From CAZEAN01 sp964510225 (GTDB lineage: Bacteria; Planctomycetota; Planctomycetia; Isosphaerales; Isosphaeraceae), in the NCBI GenBank assembly GCA_964510225.1, contig CAZEAN010000009.1, positions 1 to 64,000 of the forward strand: DNA of 64,000 nucleotides, read 5' to 3'. The notes below the pieces were generated by a model. That model was given only the letters and a program-made list of their open reading frames with translations. It was not told the DNA's origin and searched no databases. The translations under genes and the position numbers were made by a program. Shown here one piece after another: positions 55,219 to 64,000 of this stretch (position 1 is the stretch's first letter; each line of letters starts with the position of its first letter).

Positions 55219-56051
55219 AGAACGAGGCGATCGCCGTGATCAACCACCTGGCCGAGGGAATCGGCGTCTGCAAGACCGGCAGGCTCGTCGGCGTCGATTG
55301 CAAGACGGTCGCTGCCTACGCCCGCAAGGTCGGCACCCATGCGAGAAACCTGCACGACGAATCGGTCGCGTTACTCCCCCTCACGCGTGAGGTTCAGTTC
55401 GATGGGAAGTGATCCTTCGTAGCCAAGAAGCAGGCCAACTGGGATCACGAGGAGCCGGCCGACGCTCGCCGCGGGAACCGGTGGGATCACGTCGCCCTGG
55501 CCCCGGAGCATCGACAGGTCCTTGCGGTTGTCCCGGGCAAGCAGACGGCGGCGAACGTCAACGCTCTGGTGCGCGAGTTCCATCGCCGGACCACTGGGCG
55601 GCCGATGAGGCTGATCACGACCAACGAATACGCTGCATACCGCAAGCCGATCCTGTACGCCTACGGCAGAAGGGTCTCGACGCGGCGCACGGGTAGGCGA
55701 GTTCGGCCACGGAGGCCGTATGTGGTCGGCCCGGCGTCCCTGTTGTACGCGACGCGGCACAAGACCCAGAAGAAGGGCCGGGTAGTGAAGGTCGAGCCGC
55801 GGCAGGTCTTCGGTAAGCCGGCGGCGTTGGAGTCGGCGTTGGCCGCATCGTCGTCGTGCTGGGGGGGGAACAGGTCGTTTGTGGAGCGTCAGAACGGGAC
55901 CGACCCCAACCGCAACGCGCGGAAGTCACGGAAGGTATACAGCTTCTCGAAGTGCTGGGGCGTGCACGAGTCGATCACGTACTTCACGCTGTACATTTAC
56001 CACTTTAGCTGGCCGGTGCGGACGCTCGCCACCCGCGACGTCGCTGGCTGA
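55219..56051 (+). mobile_element. IS1-like transposase pseudogene
   Basis: One frame shows IS1-family transposase sequence, as in many planctomycete copies: 'DCKTVAAYARKVGTHARN', then 'EVQFDGK', an internal TGA (55410-55412) where the family has Trp, then 'SFVAKKQANWDHEEPAD' and 'HVALAPEHRQVLAVVPGK'. Later parts include 'FHRRTTGRPMRLITTNEYAAY', 'TRHKTQKKGRVV', 'SFVERQNGTDPNRNARK' and 'YHFSWPVRTL'. One nonsense codon aside it is intact in frame, so loss is recent. The 5' boundary coincides with the break in the HEAT gene. Terminal repeats were not found by eye. Confidence 0.82.
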
Positions 56052-56162
56052 GTCCACTCCCGGACCCCAGCGATGGCCGCGAGTCTACCGACTATGTCTA
56101 GTCCCTCCGCGAGTGGTTTACCCTTCCGGCCATACAACACAAGTAGGCCACAAGGGGATTAT

Positions 56163-56480
56163 TCAACGGGCTGATAGGGCAAGCTGAACTTCAGTCCAGT
56201 TTTCTATTTGCTCCGCGAGCGCAGTGTTCTCCCTGATCAGCGTGACGGCCTCCAGACTATGCCGCAGCATGTGCTGGTGTGGGAGGTCGAACACTTACTT
56301 TTCCACAACTGCAGGTCATCCGGTTTGTCTGCAGTCATGACTCCGCCGCCCAACGCGAAGACGGAGGCAGTCGCCACAGCGCGAAACACGAGTGCATCGA
56401 GCTGACTCGCTGCGGCGGTCTCCTGGATTACTTTGAATGCGGCCGTAACCGGTCCTGTAGATCAGGCCAGATATGAGCCT
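56163..56480 (-). pseudogene. Decayed gene fragment 1
   Basis: Minus-strand sequence with real protein character across two frames: 'AAFKVIQETAAASQLDALV' and 'FRAVATASVFALGGGVM' (upstream part), then, after a one- or two-base slip, 'HMLRHSLEAVTLIRENTAL' ending at TGA 56163-56165. The helix-rich Glu/Ala composition is unlike the chance frames around it. Not recognised by family. Confidence 0.45.
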
Positions 56481-56557
56481 ATGCAAATAGTGATCAGCGT
56501 TGTTCTTATCTATTAGTACAGTTTCCCATTCCACCATGGCTCACTCCTCGATTCGTC

Positions 56558-56936
56558 TCAGTTGTCGGCTATCGAGTGTACTTCAGAGCCCAAACCTGTC
56601 GCAGCTTGGTTTACTAAGGGTCGATGTCTACGACCTGGAACGGAGGGGCCAACGTCTTGGCGAAGCTGGTTATTGGTATAAGCAATGGTGGGGAACGTTT
56701 CGTTTCCAGCATCGTCCACGGCAAGGAGTATCGAAAGTGCGTTAGCCCATCTGGTCTTGAGCTCAGCAATGGGCCTTAAATTGGAATCACCGAGCCCCGC
56801 TTCTCGAAGCGCTTGGTTTTCCGCAATCAGGTTGCTCTCCTTGCTCTCGCGCAGCTTCAGCGTTTACTTCAATGCGAGCGAAGGCCTCACGCAATCTGTT
56901 CACAACGTCGACAAGTGCGAAAGCCAACCGTCGGCG
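56558..56936 (-). pseudogene. Decayed gene fragment 2
   Basis: Begins after a TAA at 56937 with 'LAFALVDVVNRLREAFARI', then slips by one base within CAAGGAGAGCAA into a second frame, 'SNLIAENQALREAGLGD' and 'RPIAELKTRWANALSILLA', ending at TGA 56558-56560. Both halves look coding. Together they resemble a short coiled-coil protein; no family recognised. Confidence 0.45.
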
Positions 56937-56978
56937 TTAGATCGTAGAAGGTAGTGGACCTTCACGCTTGGACACTCC

Positions 56979-57209
56979 CTACTTCTTCTTTACAGTTGGT
57001 CGTTTCCCGGACTTCTTGCTAATCACTTGTCTATTGGAACGAGCTTCGAGACTCAATTCCACTAGCGATTTCTTCATTGCAGCCAGATACCTTCGCCCGC
57101 CCTGTAATCTCAATTGCCATTGATGGATTGATTCTTCATCTATTGCTTCGCCAGTGGACCAGAAACAGGTCAAATTGCTACTGTGCAAGCCACGGTTCGG
57201 TTGGATCAT
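56979..57209 (-). CDS. Small basic C-terminal protein or fragment
   Basis: A frame ending 'SKKSGKRPTVKKK' with a helical middle ('DEESIHQWQLRLQGGRRYL'). It overlaps the 3' end of the membrane-protein gene. No good ribosome site; whether it is translated is open. It may be another relic in this decay zone. Confidence 0.3.
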   Translation of the reverse strand: MIQPNRGLHSSNLTCFWSTGEAIDEESIHQWQLRLQGGRRYLAAMKKSLVELSLEARSNRQVISKKSGKRPTVKKK

Positions 57210-57705
57210 GCTCGCCAACTCGCACCTCCCGGCCATAGACAGCAATCGCCCCCACCACGTCCTTAACATCCGTCCCCGAGTCCAGGGCAAACAGGGCGAC
57301 TTCTTCCTTCTCCGAATGCACTACCAGCACCGAGTAAGAGCGGCCCTCCAAGGTCATCGACTCCAAGCTACAGTACGCGATGCACTCCCACGGCCAACAC
57401 TCCAATGAAACGCTTCCTCCTCCCATGACGCGACGACCCACTCCGCGCTCTGAAATTACCACCAAGTTTGGGTCGCGTGACGCCAAAAACGGAACCCCGT
57501 AGGCCACCAAGCCCCCGACACCGGTGGCCAACGCCACAGTCAGCGGCCAGCTACCCATTGCAGGCTTGTTGTGGTAGGCCGTGCCGCCGAGGAAAACCAC
57601 GGCGATTCCGAGGGCGAACAGTATCGGGTACCATCGGTTCGGTCTCATCCCGTGTTGCCGGGCTACGGCGCGCTTGAACGAGGCAGGTTCTTTCCATCGA
57701 AGCAT
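57178..57705 (-). CDS. Predicted two-helix membrane protein
   Basis: A protein of about 175 residues with two hydrophobic helices ('WYPILFALGIAVVFLGGTAYH' in pieces, and 'VALATGVGGLVAYGVPFLA') followed by a soluble beta-rich C-terminus ('SYSVLVVHSEKEEVALFALD'), similar in layout to small bacterial PH-domain membrane proteins. ATG 57705 lies only about 20 bases from the end of the IS5-like element, so the native promoter or N-terminus may be lost. Function not assigned. Confidence 0.6.
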   Translation of the reverse strand: MLRWKEPASFKRAVARQHGMRPNRWYPILFALGIAVVFLGGTAYHNKPAMGSWPLTVALATGVGGLVAYGVPFLASRDPNLVVISERGVGRRVMGGGSVSLECWPWECIAYCSLESMTLEGRSYSVLVVHSEKEEVALFALDSGTDVKDVVGAIAVYGREVRVGEHDPTEPWLAQ

Positions 57706-57725
57706 TACGAACAACCCCAAGCTTA

Positions 57726-58623
57726 GAGAGTGTCTCCGATTTATTCGAATCATGAAGAAACGGTATGACTCTTTGACAGAACCAAAGGAGTCATAGCCGA
57801 TGTCCCACGCGGAACAGTCCGACTATGCCACGGACCTCAGGGACGATCAATGGCGCATCCTACTCCAATTCCTCCCGTGACCGGCCCGGCGTGGTGCCCC
57901 ACGGACCGACTGCCGATGAGCTGGGATCAACGCCATGCTTGTTGTCCTACGGACGGGTGGTGCCTGGAGACTCTTGCCGCGGGATTTCCGCATCTGGAAG
58001 GTTTGTTCCTCCGATTGCGCGACGATGGGACGTGGCAGCGGATGCAACACCAACTCCGCGAGAATCTCAGACGGACCCAACGACCCATGAGGTCCCCAAG
58101 CGCTGCCATCATCGATAGCCAGAGTGTGAAGACAACCGAGGTTGGTGGTCTGCGTGGTTACGAGTCGGGGAAGAAGATCAGCGGTCGCAAACGTCACCTG
58201 GTGGTCGATTCCTTGGGCTTGCTCTTGGCCGTGGTGGTGCATCCCGCGAATGTGCAAGACCATGATGGTGCCCTCTTGGTTCTTGAGGTGTTGTCTCAGT
58301 TCAAGCAACAGATCGGCCGGCTCAAGAGAACCTTTGCAGACAGTGTCTACGGTCGACTCGAACTACCCACCCGAGTGCACCGAGGATTCGGTTGGATTCT
58401 GGAAATCGTGTCGAGGCTGCCGGGAGGCCGAAGATTCGTGTTGTTGGCCAAGGGTTGGATTGTGGAGTGTACGAACGGTTGGATTGTTCGCTATCGTCGC
58501 CACAATAAGGAGTACGAGCTGAATTCGCGAATGATTGAGGCAATGAGCTGCCTTACAACGACTTGTATGATGATTAAACAGATCGATCGAATCCGCATTT
58601 GACTAATTCGTAGATGCGCTCTC
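57726..58623. mobile_element. IS5-like insertion sequence, degraded
   Basis: Bounded by imperfect inverted ends: GAGAGTGTCTCCGATTTATT at the left and, reversed, GAGAGCGCATCTACGAATTA at the right. These share GAGAG, TCT and CGA..TTA positions. Between them lies a broken IS5-family transposase. A clear target duplication is not visible. Confidence 0.72.
57800..58602 (+). pseudogene. IS5-family transposase, frameshifted
   Basis: Starts 'MSHAEQSDYATDLRDDQWRI' (ATG 57800), hits stops after 'LLQFLP', continues in the same frame as 'RRGAPRTDC', 'INAMLVVLRTGGAWRLLPRD', then slips into another frame carrying the core: 'SPSAAIIDSQSVKTTEVGG', 'SGRKRHLVVDSLGLLLAVVV' and 'IEAMSCLTTT'. The DDE motif region is partly changed (for example 'FADSVYGRLE' for the usual 'FADSAYGR'). 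At least one frameshift and two stops: not active. Confidence 0.88.
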
Positions 58624-58959
58624 AGAATTGTCGGCATCCATGCTCCATCGTTTCTGATCAGGAGGCGACCTTCCGAAACGCACGGGGATGAGCAGTCCAC
58701 CAGACCTCCGGTAGCAACTCCCGAAGCAAGGAGGACGGATGACTCGGCAATCGCTCGATCACAAGGAAACACGTTGTGAAAACGAGCCATCCGTTGAAGT
58801 TGATTCACATGTTTTTCGTCTCGGGATAGTCAAACTCCCCTCGCCATTTGGGATTTTCGATTCTTGAAGAACTCGCTATGGTCTCACACGTTTCGCACTC
58901 TGCGTTCGGGCGGAGGCATCGAGCTCGCACCAGCTCAGAAGGCAGGGAGGACCGAGGTG
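58624..58959. other. Intergenic gap
   Basis: About 336 bases between the IS5-like end and the large secreted protein. No supported gene. GGGAGG and GAGG at 58945-58957 form the ribosome site of the next gene. Confidence 0.4.
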
Positions 58960-61900
58960 ATGAGGGGTCGGATTTCTTGTTGTACTGGAATCATCATCGT
59001 AGGAATCCTGAGCGCAGCTGATGCATCGGCGCAAGCCTTGCCATCTTCCCAAGTGTTCGTTGATGACTTCGAGGCTGAGGAGGTCTCGTGGCACTTCGAA
59101 ACATCCAATGCAGGGTTCCAGCCCCAAATTCACGCAAGGTCCACCTTCGACTACTACGAAGGGAATCAGAGTGAGCAGATCCGTTTCCGGGCAGGACTTG
59201 GAAGTGGTGTCTACTACGTTTACCCGCTCCCTCGAGTCTCAATTCGACGAGATCTCCGAATCACGGTCTACGTCAAGTCCAATCGTGATGGAATTAAGCT
59301 CCAGGGCCAACTGGTTCTACCTCAGAGTAGAGATCCGGACTCAGCCCAGCCATTCCGGGTTAATGTGATCGGTACTAGCTACGACGCGCCGGGTCATTGG
59401 CAACGACTTGAGCTTTCGAGAGTCCCCGAGTTGATGGAGCAGCAGGTTAGGCTCCTCCGAAACAAGACTCAGGAGCGGGTTGAGACAGAAGATGCTTATC
59501 TGGATCGACTCGTTTTGAATGCCTACGGGGGAAGTGGTGATACCGAGGTCTTTATCGATGAACTTCGGGTTGCACCGGTTCCCCTCGAAGTAATCCAAAC
59601 TCAGGCTCTAGGTGACTTACCCCCACTCAACACTGAAGTGGAGAATGCCGATGCTCAATCAGGGGATCGGATCCGCTTTGAAGGGCAGCGCCTCTCGCTC
59701 CTTGATGAGCCGTTTCAAATCCACCGACCTTGGATCCCTACTGTAATTGATGCACCAGGCGCATCGTTTCCTGAACTCCGACGTGCTGGATTCGATCTCA
59801 CGACGGTCCGGCTCGAACAAAACTCAGACGAACTACAGCGAGCGTTGGATGCTGGACTCTTGCTCATGCCAAAGCTCGGCACTGAGGGTCTTGGTGCCGA
59901 TCCGTCGGAGGTCAACAATGCCGTTGATCAACTCAGAGATCCGAGTGCCGTCGCGTTCTGGCATCTTGGTGAACGGCTCGGCGCAGCACCCATCCCTGCT
60001 GAGCGTGCTGAGACACTTGCCCGGGTTCGATCGTCGGTAGCGGTACTGGAAGATCGGAGTGAGGTCGGTCTTTCAACGCTGGCAACAGGCGACATCACCC
60101 GCGACCTCTCACTGTACGCTCGGCGTCCGAATCGACTTCAACTGCTCGGAATCCCGTCGAATATCTGGGGAACGATGACCTCACCCCGGTCATCCTATCG
60201 CTACCTCACTCAACGTCGTGACCTCACCGGATTAGACAACCCACGAGGATCGGTACTCTGGACCTGGATTCGCGCATCGGCTGCACCCGAGCTACAAGAG
60301 GCTGTCTGGGGATTCGATGCACCGCCGAGCTGGGGGACGCCTCGGATTCTCCCGGAGCAGATCCGTCAGGCTGCCTTCATCGCATTGATGGCTGGTTATC
60401 GAGGGCTCGGAGTCAGTGGCGATCCGGAACTGACGCGAGACGCGGGCCGCGCTCAATTGCTGGAGCTTGCCCTCTTGAACGGGGAAATCGACCTCTTCCA
60501 GCCGATCCTCGCTGATCCTGCAGGCCCGATTCATACGTATCAAGTATTTCCAGGGCCATCACAAGAATCAGGCCGCCCTCTTCTAAACAACTATAGCTAC
60601 CGCGAAGATGATTTCGAGAAAGAGCCAGCCGTATTAGGCGATGTTGTTGCAGTCGGATTCCCACCGACCCCGGAGCGCCGGGGTACCCTGATGCTTGTCG
60701 CTGACCTTCGCTCTGGATCGCAGTGGATTCCGGGCCAACTCGCGCGTGACGAAATCCGAGTGATCGTACCAGGGATGCTTGATCAATCGGCGACACTCAT
60801 TACCGTCGGTAGTGTTCAGAATCTCCCAGCCAAACGTGTTCCCGGAGGGCTTGAAGTAACGATCCGAAACTTTGGTCCGACGGCATGGGTCCTCCTAACG
60901 AACGATCAGGCGGGAGTCCAACGGCTGGAGCAAGCAATTACACAATACGCTCCGAAGGCAGCAGAACTGGCGATCGAACTTGCCGAAATTTACCGACGCG
61001 ACATTCTTGAGGTCCATTCCGTCTTAGGACTCGATGGCCATGACGTCCGAGACTCGGGAGTCTTAATTCAGCGGACCGACGACGAGATCGCTGCGGCTCG
61101 TGCTGACCTCACTCGGGGAGATGCACAAAGTGCCTTCGACAACGCGCGACGAAGCGCACGTCCTCTTCAAATCCTAATGGGCTCCTATGCTGCTGATGCA
61201 CTCGAAGAACTGGTTGAAGTATCTGAGATGGCATTCCGTGACAGTCTACCAATAGAGATCTCGGCAGTCTCCGCACCACCACTGATGTCGTTCAACACGT
61301 TGCCGAGGCTTTACATTTGGACTGATGCCATACGGTCCTACCCTTTTCGTCCGATCCTTGAAGGAGGTGACTTCGAGGAAACCGATCCCAGTATCTACCA
61401 AGAAGCAGGTTGGGCGAGTGCTGGGGATGTTATTGAGGGGCTTGACTACCAAATCGAAATCGTCCCTCTGCCGGAGGGTACGGGGCCAGAAGTTACCGTC
61501 GGACAAAGTGTCCTCGGCCTCAGAGTGCAACCGACCGAGGGCCGTTCTGCAGACGAGTTTCCACCTGCACCATCAAGACCTACCGTCGCAATCCAATCGC
61601 CACCGACACCAGTCAATCGTCATGAATTCGTAAGGATCTCGGTGCTTGCGTACATGCCCCGATTTCAACCTGAAAGCAGTGCCGGTCTGATTGTTCGTGA
61701 CTCGCTCGGCGGAGAACTCATGCAGTATCGGATACCACGACTCGGTAAGTGGAGTCGGATCGTGATGTACCGTCGAGCGCCCGAAGATCATGACTTGACA
61801 GTGACACTAGGACTCATCGCAACAGCCGGCGAAGTCTACTTCGACGACCTCCGCATTGAACGACTTACCGACCCCAACACTCTGGTGGATTCATCAAGAG

Positions 61901-62058
61901 ATCCTGTGACCCTGGTTCCCTCCCCTGATCCAAGTTCCTCGACATCAACGGGGGTTAGTGGTGGAACTGTCGAATCGGCCCCGGTAAGATCGCGGCCTTC
62001 CCGATTCACCGTTCGGCCGAGTACGATTGTGACCACGCCCCGACGCCGACGGCAGTGA
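58960..62058 (+). CDS. Large exported protein of unknown function
   Basis: A protein of about 1032 residues with a signal peptide ('CCTGIIIVGILSAADASAQ'). It opens with a beta-sandwich-like segment (about 25-210), 'VFVDDFEAEEVSWHFETSN' and 'VFIDELRVAPVP', typical of carbohydrate-binding or family-CBM-like planctomycete proteins, where a closing 'VFIDDLRV' phrase repeats near the C-terminus ('VYFDDLRIERLT'). The middle (about 235-540) has alpha/beta character ('RRAGFDLTTVRLEQNSDELQ', 'FWHLGERLG') that may be a TIM-like barrel. No catalytic motif is clear. Start set by GAGG/GGGAGG before ATG 58960; 58864 is less likely. A polysaccharide-linked role is a guess from layout. Confidence 0.7.
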   Translation: MRGRISCCTGIIIVGILSAADASAQALPSSQVFVDDFEAEEVSWHFETSNAGFQPQIHARSTFDYYEGNQSEQIRFRAGLGSGVYYVYPLPRVSIRRDLRITVYVKSNRDGIKLQGQLVLPQSRDPDSAQPFRVNVIGTSYDAPGHWQRLELSRVPELMEQQVRLLRNKTQERVETEDAYLDRLVLNAYGGSGDTEVFIDELRVAPVPLEVIQTQALGDLPPLNTEVENADAQSGDRIRFEGQRLSLLDEPFQIHRPWIPTVIDAPGASFPELRRAGFDLTTVRLEQNSDELQRALDAGLLLMPKLGTEGLGADPSEVNNAVDQLRDPSAVAFWHLGERLGAAPIPAERAETLARVRSSVAVLEDRSEVGLSTLATGDITRDLSLYARRPNRLQLLGIPSNIWGTMTSPRSSYRYLTQRRDLTGLDNPRGSVLWTWIRASAAPELQEAVWGFDAPPSWGTPRILPEQIRQAAFIALMAGYRGLGVSGDPELTRDAGRAQLLELALLNGEIDLFQPILADPAGPIHTYQVFPGPSQESGRPLLNNYSYREDDFEKEPAVLGDVVAVGFPPTPERRGTLMLVADLRSGSQWIPGQLARDEIRVIVPGMLDQSATLITVGSVQNLPAKRVPGGLEVTIRNFGPTAWVLLTNDQAGVQRLEQAITQYAPKAAELAIELAEIYRRDILEVHSVLGLDGHDVRDSGVLIQRTDDEIAAARADLTRGDAQSAFDNARRSARPLQILMGSYAADALEELVEVSEMAFRDSLPIEISAVSAPPLMSFNTLPRLYIWTDAIRSYPFRPILEGGDFEETDPSIYQEAGWASAGDVIEGLDYQIEIVPLPEGTGPEVTVGQSVLGLRVQPTEGRSADEFPPAPSRPTVAIQSPPTPVNRHEFVRISVLAYMPRFQPESSAGLIVRDSLGGELMQYRIPRLGKWSRIVMYRRAPEDHDLTVTLGLIATAGEVYFDDLRIERLTDPNTLVDSSRDPVTLVPSPDPSSSTSTGVSGGTVESAPVRSRPSRFTVRPSTIVTTPRRRRQ

Positions 62059-62127
62059 TTGGCTTGGCGTTGCAATCAAAGGTTGCTTGAGGAGTTCCAG
62101 AGGAAGTTCTGGATCATTGATTGACCG

Positions 62128-63030
62128 ATGCTGCAAAAATTCGACGAACGCAACCGTGACTTGGTCGTCAACATCAATGGAGTCCTCAAGCATCGGGAGG
62201 AGGCCGGCATCAGCCCGTTCGACTCGGCCGTCCAAGGTGGGGACGCCGTTTGGGAAGGGCTCAGACTCTATGACGGACGGATTTTCAAGCTCAAGGAACA
62301 TCTTGAGCGACTCCGCGACTCTGCCTTGGCGCTCGCGTTCTCAGAGATCCCTTCCGATGAAAAAATCATTGGAGAGATCAAAAAGACACTTGAAGCAAAT
62401 GAGATGAACAATGATGTTCATATTCGCTTAACACTTACACGGGGCGTTAAGATTACCTCAGGGATGGATCCCCGTCTTAATCAATCAGGCCCAACCTTAA
62501 TTGTCCTTGCTGAATTCAAAACACCGGTGTACGACAAGAGGGGTATTAGACTGATCACCAGCGGGGTACGCCGGCCAGCTCCTGACTGTCTCGATCCAAA
62601 GATCCACCATAACAACTTGATTTGCTCAATTCTGGCTAAGATTCAGGCCAACGCGGCTGGTGTTGATGATGCGATTATGCTCGATCATCGCGGCTTTGTA
62701 GCGGAAACGAACGCAACACATCTTTTTATCGTGAAGGATAGTGAGCTTTGGACGAGTCGAACCGTCGCTTGTCCCGAAGGGATCACCAGGGCGACAGTAC
62801 TGGAACTCTGTGAAACACACTCGATCCCGTACCGAGAGGCGGACCTCTCGATCATGGAGGTTCATCGCGCCGACGAGTGCTTCTGTACTGGGACGATGGG
62901 GGAGCTTGCTCCTGTTACGGAAGTCGATGGTCGGACAATTGGAACAGGTCAGATGGGGGCGTTAACGGAACAACTCTCCCAGATCTTTCGAACTCTCACT
63001 GCAAACGAAGGTTTTCGGATCGTTGGTTGA
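62128..63030 (+). CDS. ilvE: Class IV PLP aminotransferase (branched-chain type)
   Basis: A 300-residue fold-type IV aminotransferase. Motifs: 'VQGGDAVWEGLRLYDGRIF' (N-terminal family mark), PLP-Lys in 'DPKIHHNNLI', 'AETNATHLFIV' with the phosphate-side Glu, and 'ADECFCTGTMGELAPVTEVDG' near the end. IlvE makes and breaks leucine, isoleucine and valine; D-amino acid aminotransferase and aminodeoxychorismate lyase share the fold, so the exact substrate is uncertain. Cytosolic. It follows the large secreted protein by 69 bases, without a clear functional link. Confidence 0.82.
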   Translation: MLQKFDERNRDLVVNINGVLKHREEAGISPFDSAVQGGDAVWEGLRLYDGRIFKLKEHLERLRDSALALAFSEIPSDEKIIGEIKKTLEANEMNNDVHIRLTLTRGVKITSGMDPRLNQSGPTLIVLAEFKTPVYDKRGIRLITSGVRRPAPDCLDPKIHHNNLICSILAKIQANAAGVDDAIMLDHRGFVAETNATHLFIVKDSELWTSRTVACPEGITRATVLELCETHSIPYREADLSIMEVHRADECFCTGTMGELAPVTEVDGRTIGTGQMGALTEQLSQIFRTLTANEGFRIVG

Positions 63031-63080
63031 GTTTCAAGATGACCGATTGAACCGCCTTGATCTGAGGTAAGCTTCTTCAG

Positions 63081-63530
63081 TCAGAGTGCAACAAGAACGG
63101 GGAAGAGCCAACCTGCGCCGAACGCAATGACAGAGGCGATCATACCGATCACCCCGATCCAGGGAGTCCGTTTGCCTTGAATGACGGGGATTCCAATCGC
63201 GATCGCGGACAAGAGGACGCCCGAGACCGGTAAGCTCAAGAGGCCAAGTGAGGGAATCTGGCGCTCGGCGTACGCGAATCGCCCACCTTCGAGTACCGGT
63301 ACATGCATCTTCTGGTACCAACCATCGGGAGTCTGACCTTGGGCATGCAGGACACTAATCCAGACCATCCCGCCAGAAAGTCCAAGTGCAATGAGGCCAA
63401 GGAAAATAGAGGAGATGATAAAGCCCTTTGGCTTCTCTTCGAACCGACCCGCATCGAGTCTCCGGACGATACCCATCGGATCGTCGGAAGGTGGAACCGG
63501 CGTGTTTGGTTGTTTAGCTGTTTTCGCCAC
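63081..63530 (-). CDS. Small predicted membrane protein
   Basis: A protein of about 149 residues. It has a polar N-terminus (about 1-40), then three hydrophobic helices ('IISSIFLGLIALGLSGGMVWI', 'LLSLPVSGVLLSAIAIGIPVI', 'VIGMIASVIAFGAGWLF'). GTG 63530 has GAGGAG eight bases upstream, which decides the start. It is conserved-looking but not matched to a named family. The convergent aminotransferase ends 50 bases away. Confidence 0.7.
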   Translation of the reverse strand: MAKTAKQPNTPVPPSDDPMGIVRRLDAGRFEEKPKGFIISSIFLGLIALGLSGGMVWISVLHAQGQTPDGWYQKMHVPVLEGGRFAYAERQIPSLGLLSLPVSGVLLSAIAIGIPVIQGKRTPWIGVIGMIASVIAFGAGWLFPVLVAL

Positions 63531-63590
63531 GGTACTATCTCCTCGCCGGTTAAGCACAATTGAGCACCATCACCTCTCCTTAAGAATATC

Positions 63591-64000
63591 TTACCCGATC
63601 TGTAAGAGGAGCTTACCGAATTGTTCCGAGTTTTCCATTCGGCCCAATGCCTCGTCACCTTGCTCGATTGAGAAGGTACGATCGATGACGGGACTCAACT
63701 CCGTTCTCTCTTCTTCGAAGCATTGGAGCATTGCCCGGAATTCGTTCGCCGTACCCATCGTTGTGCCGAAAAGTGCGAGCTGTTTCCAGAAAACTCGAAA
63801 CAAGTCGAGTGACGGGACGGGACCGGTCGTGGCTCCGAAGGTGACGATCCGCCCAGCTGGTTGTACCAGTCCCAAAACGGTCGCCAAGGATTCACCACCC
63901 CCACTGTCAATCACCACATCAGGGGCACAGCCCAGAGATCGGAGTGTCTTGTGCCAGTTTTCTGAACGATAGTTCACACCGTCTACAGCACCGAGTTGAC
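63591..64000 (-). CDS. Zinc-type alcohol dehydrogenase-like protein (partial)
   Basis: Runs off the right edge; only the C-terminal part (about 137 residues) is seen. It shows the nucleotide-binding half of a medium-chain dehydrogenase: 'APDVVIDSGGGESLATVLG', 'GRIVTFGATTGP', and the C-terminal 'MENSEQFGKLLLQIG'. Frame continuity upstream is clean to the window end. Could be an alcohol dehydrogenase or quinone oxidoreductase; the zinc ligands are not in view. Confidence 0.85.
   Translation of the reverse strand, partial: QLGAVDGVNYRSENWHKTLRSLGCAPDVVIDSGGGESLATVLGLVQPAGRIVTFGATTGPVPSLDLFRVFWKQLALFGTTMGTANEFRAMLQCFEEERTELSPVIDRTFSIEQGDEALGRMENSEQFGKLLLQIG

Overview
The window looks like chromosomal DNA of a planctomycete (phylum Planctomycetota). 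Independent markers agree: a DUF1559 prepilin-type protein, a DUF1501 protein, a PEP-CTERM protein, a fasciclin protein with the planctomycetal N-terminal motif 'EERTLLS', five formylglycine sulfatases, and an ECF sigma factor fused to a HlyD-type adaptor. I cannot name a genus. A run of ten N at 44620-44629 shows this is a draft assembly.

Layout. 0.1-6.3 kb: two signalling genes, a degenerate kinase/receiver protein and a giant CheB-CheR-PAS-kinase-receiver hybrid. 6.3-16.2 kb: a WD40 relic, a ThiO-like oxidase, a TPR protein, then exported proteins (DUF1559, DUF4214/fasciclin, PEP-CTERM, one unknown) and an ACT-domain protein. 16.3-29.8 kb: a catabolic and surface block on both strands, with a BNR sialidase-like protein, DUF1501, four sulfatases (three in a tightly coupled operon), an HdeD-like membrane protein and a beta-propeller/phosphoesterase. 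30-39 kb: a short UvrC, a broken ECF-HlyD fusion gene, 1.4 kb of AT-rich DNA with two strong hairpins and two tiny open frames, a GbsR/MarR regulator, a DUF2071 protein, a broken nitroreductase and UDP-glucose dehydrogenase. 39.8-48.6 kb: glycogen phosphorylase, a secreted beta-propeller, an ECF sigma / anti-sigma-like / PDZ protein set, and two secreted low-complexity proteins, one built of 10-residue repeats. 48.7-54.6 kb: an M14 carboxypeptidase, a fifth sulfatase, tRNA-Arg(ACG) and an alpha/beta hydrolase. 54.7-58.6 kb: a decay zone with IS1-like and IS5-like remnants, a truncated HEAT gene and several broken reading frames. 58.9-64 kb: a large secreted protein, a class IV aminotransferase, a small membrane protein and the edge of a zinc-type dehydrogenase.

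How it fits together. The sulfatases, sialidase-like protein, beta-propellers, phosphoesterase and carboxypeptidase, nearly all with export signals, suggest breakdown of sulfated polysaccharide or glycoprotein. Glycogen phosphorylase and UDP-glucose dehydrogenase handle sugar stores and uronic-acid precursors. The two sigma-factor loci and the chemosensory-like hybrid are the regulatory layer.

I see no clear defence island, CRISPR array, prophage or biosynthetic cluster. The most unusual items are the ECF-HlyD fusion (here broken), the 30-bp repeat gene, the hairpin-bounded AT-rich gap, the degenerate kinase beside the large hybrid, and the decay zone.
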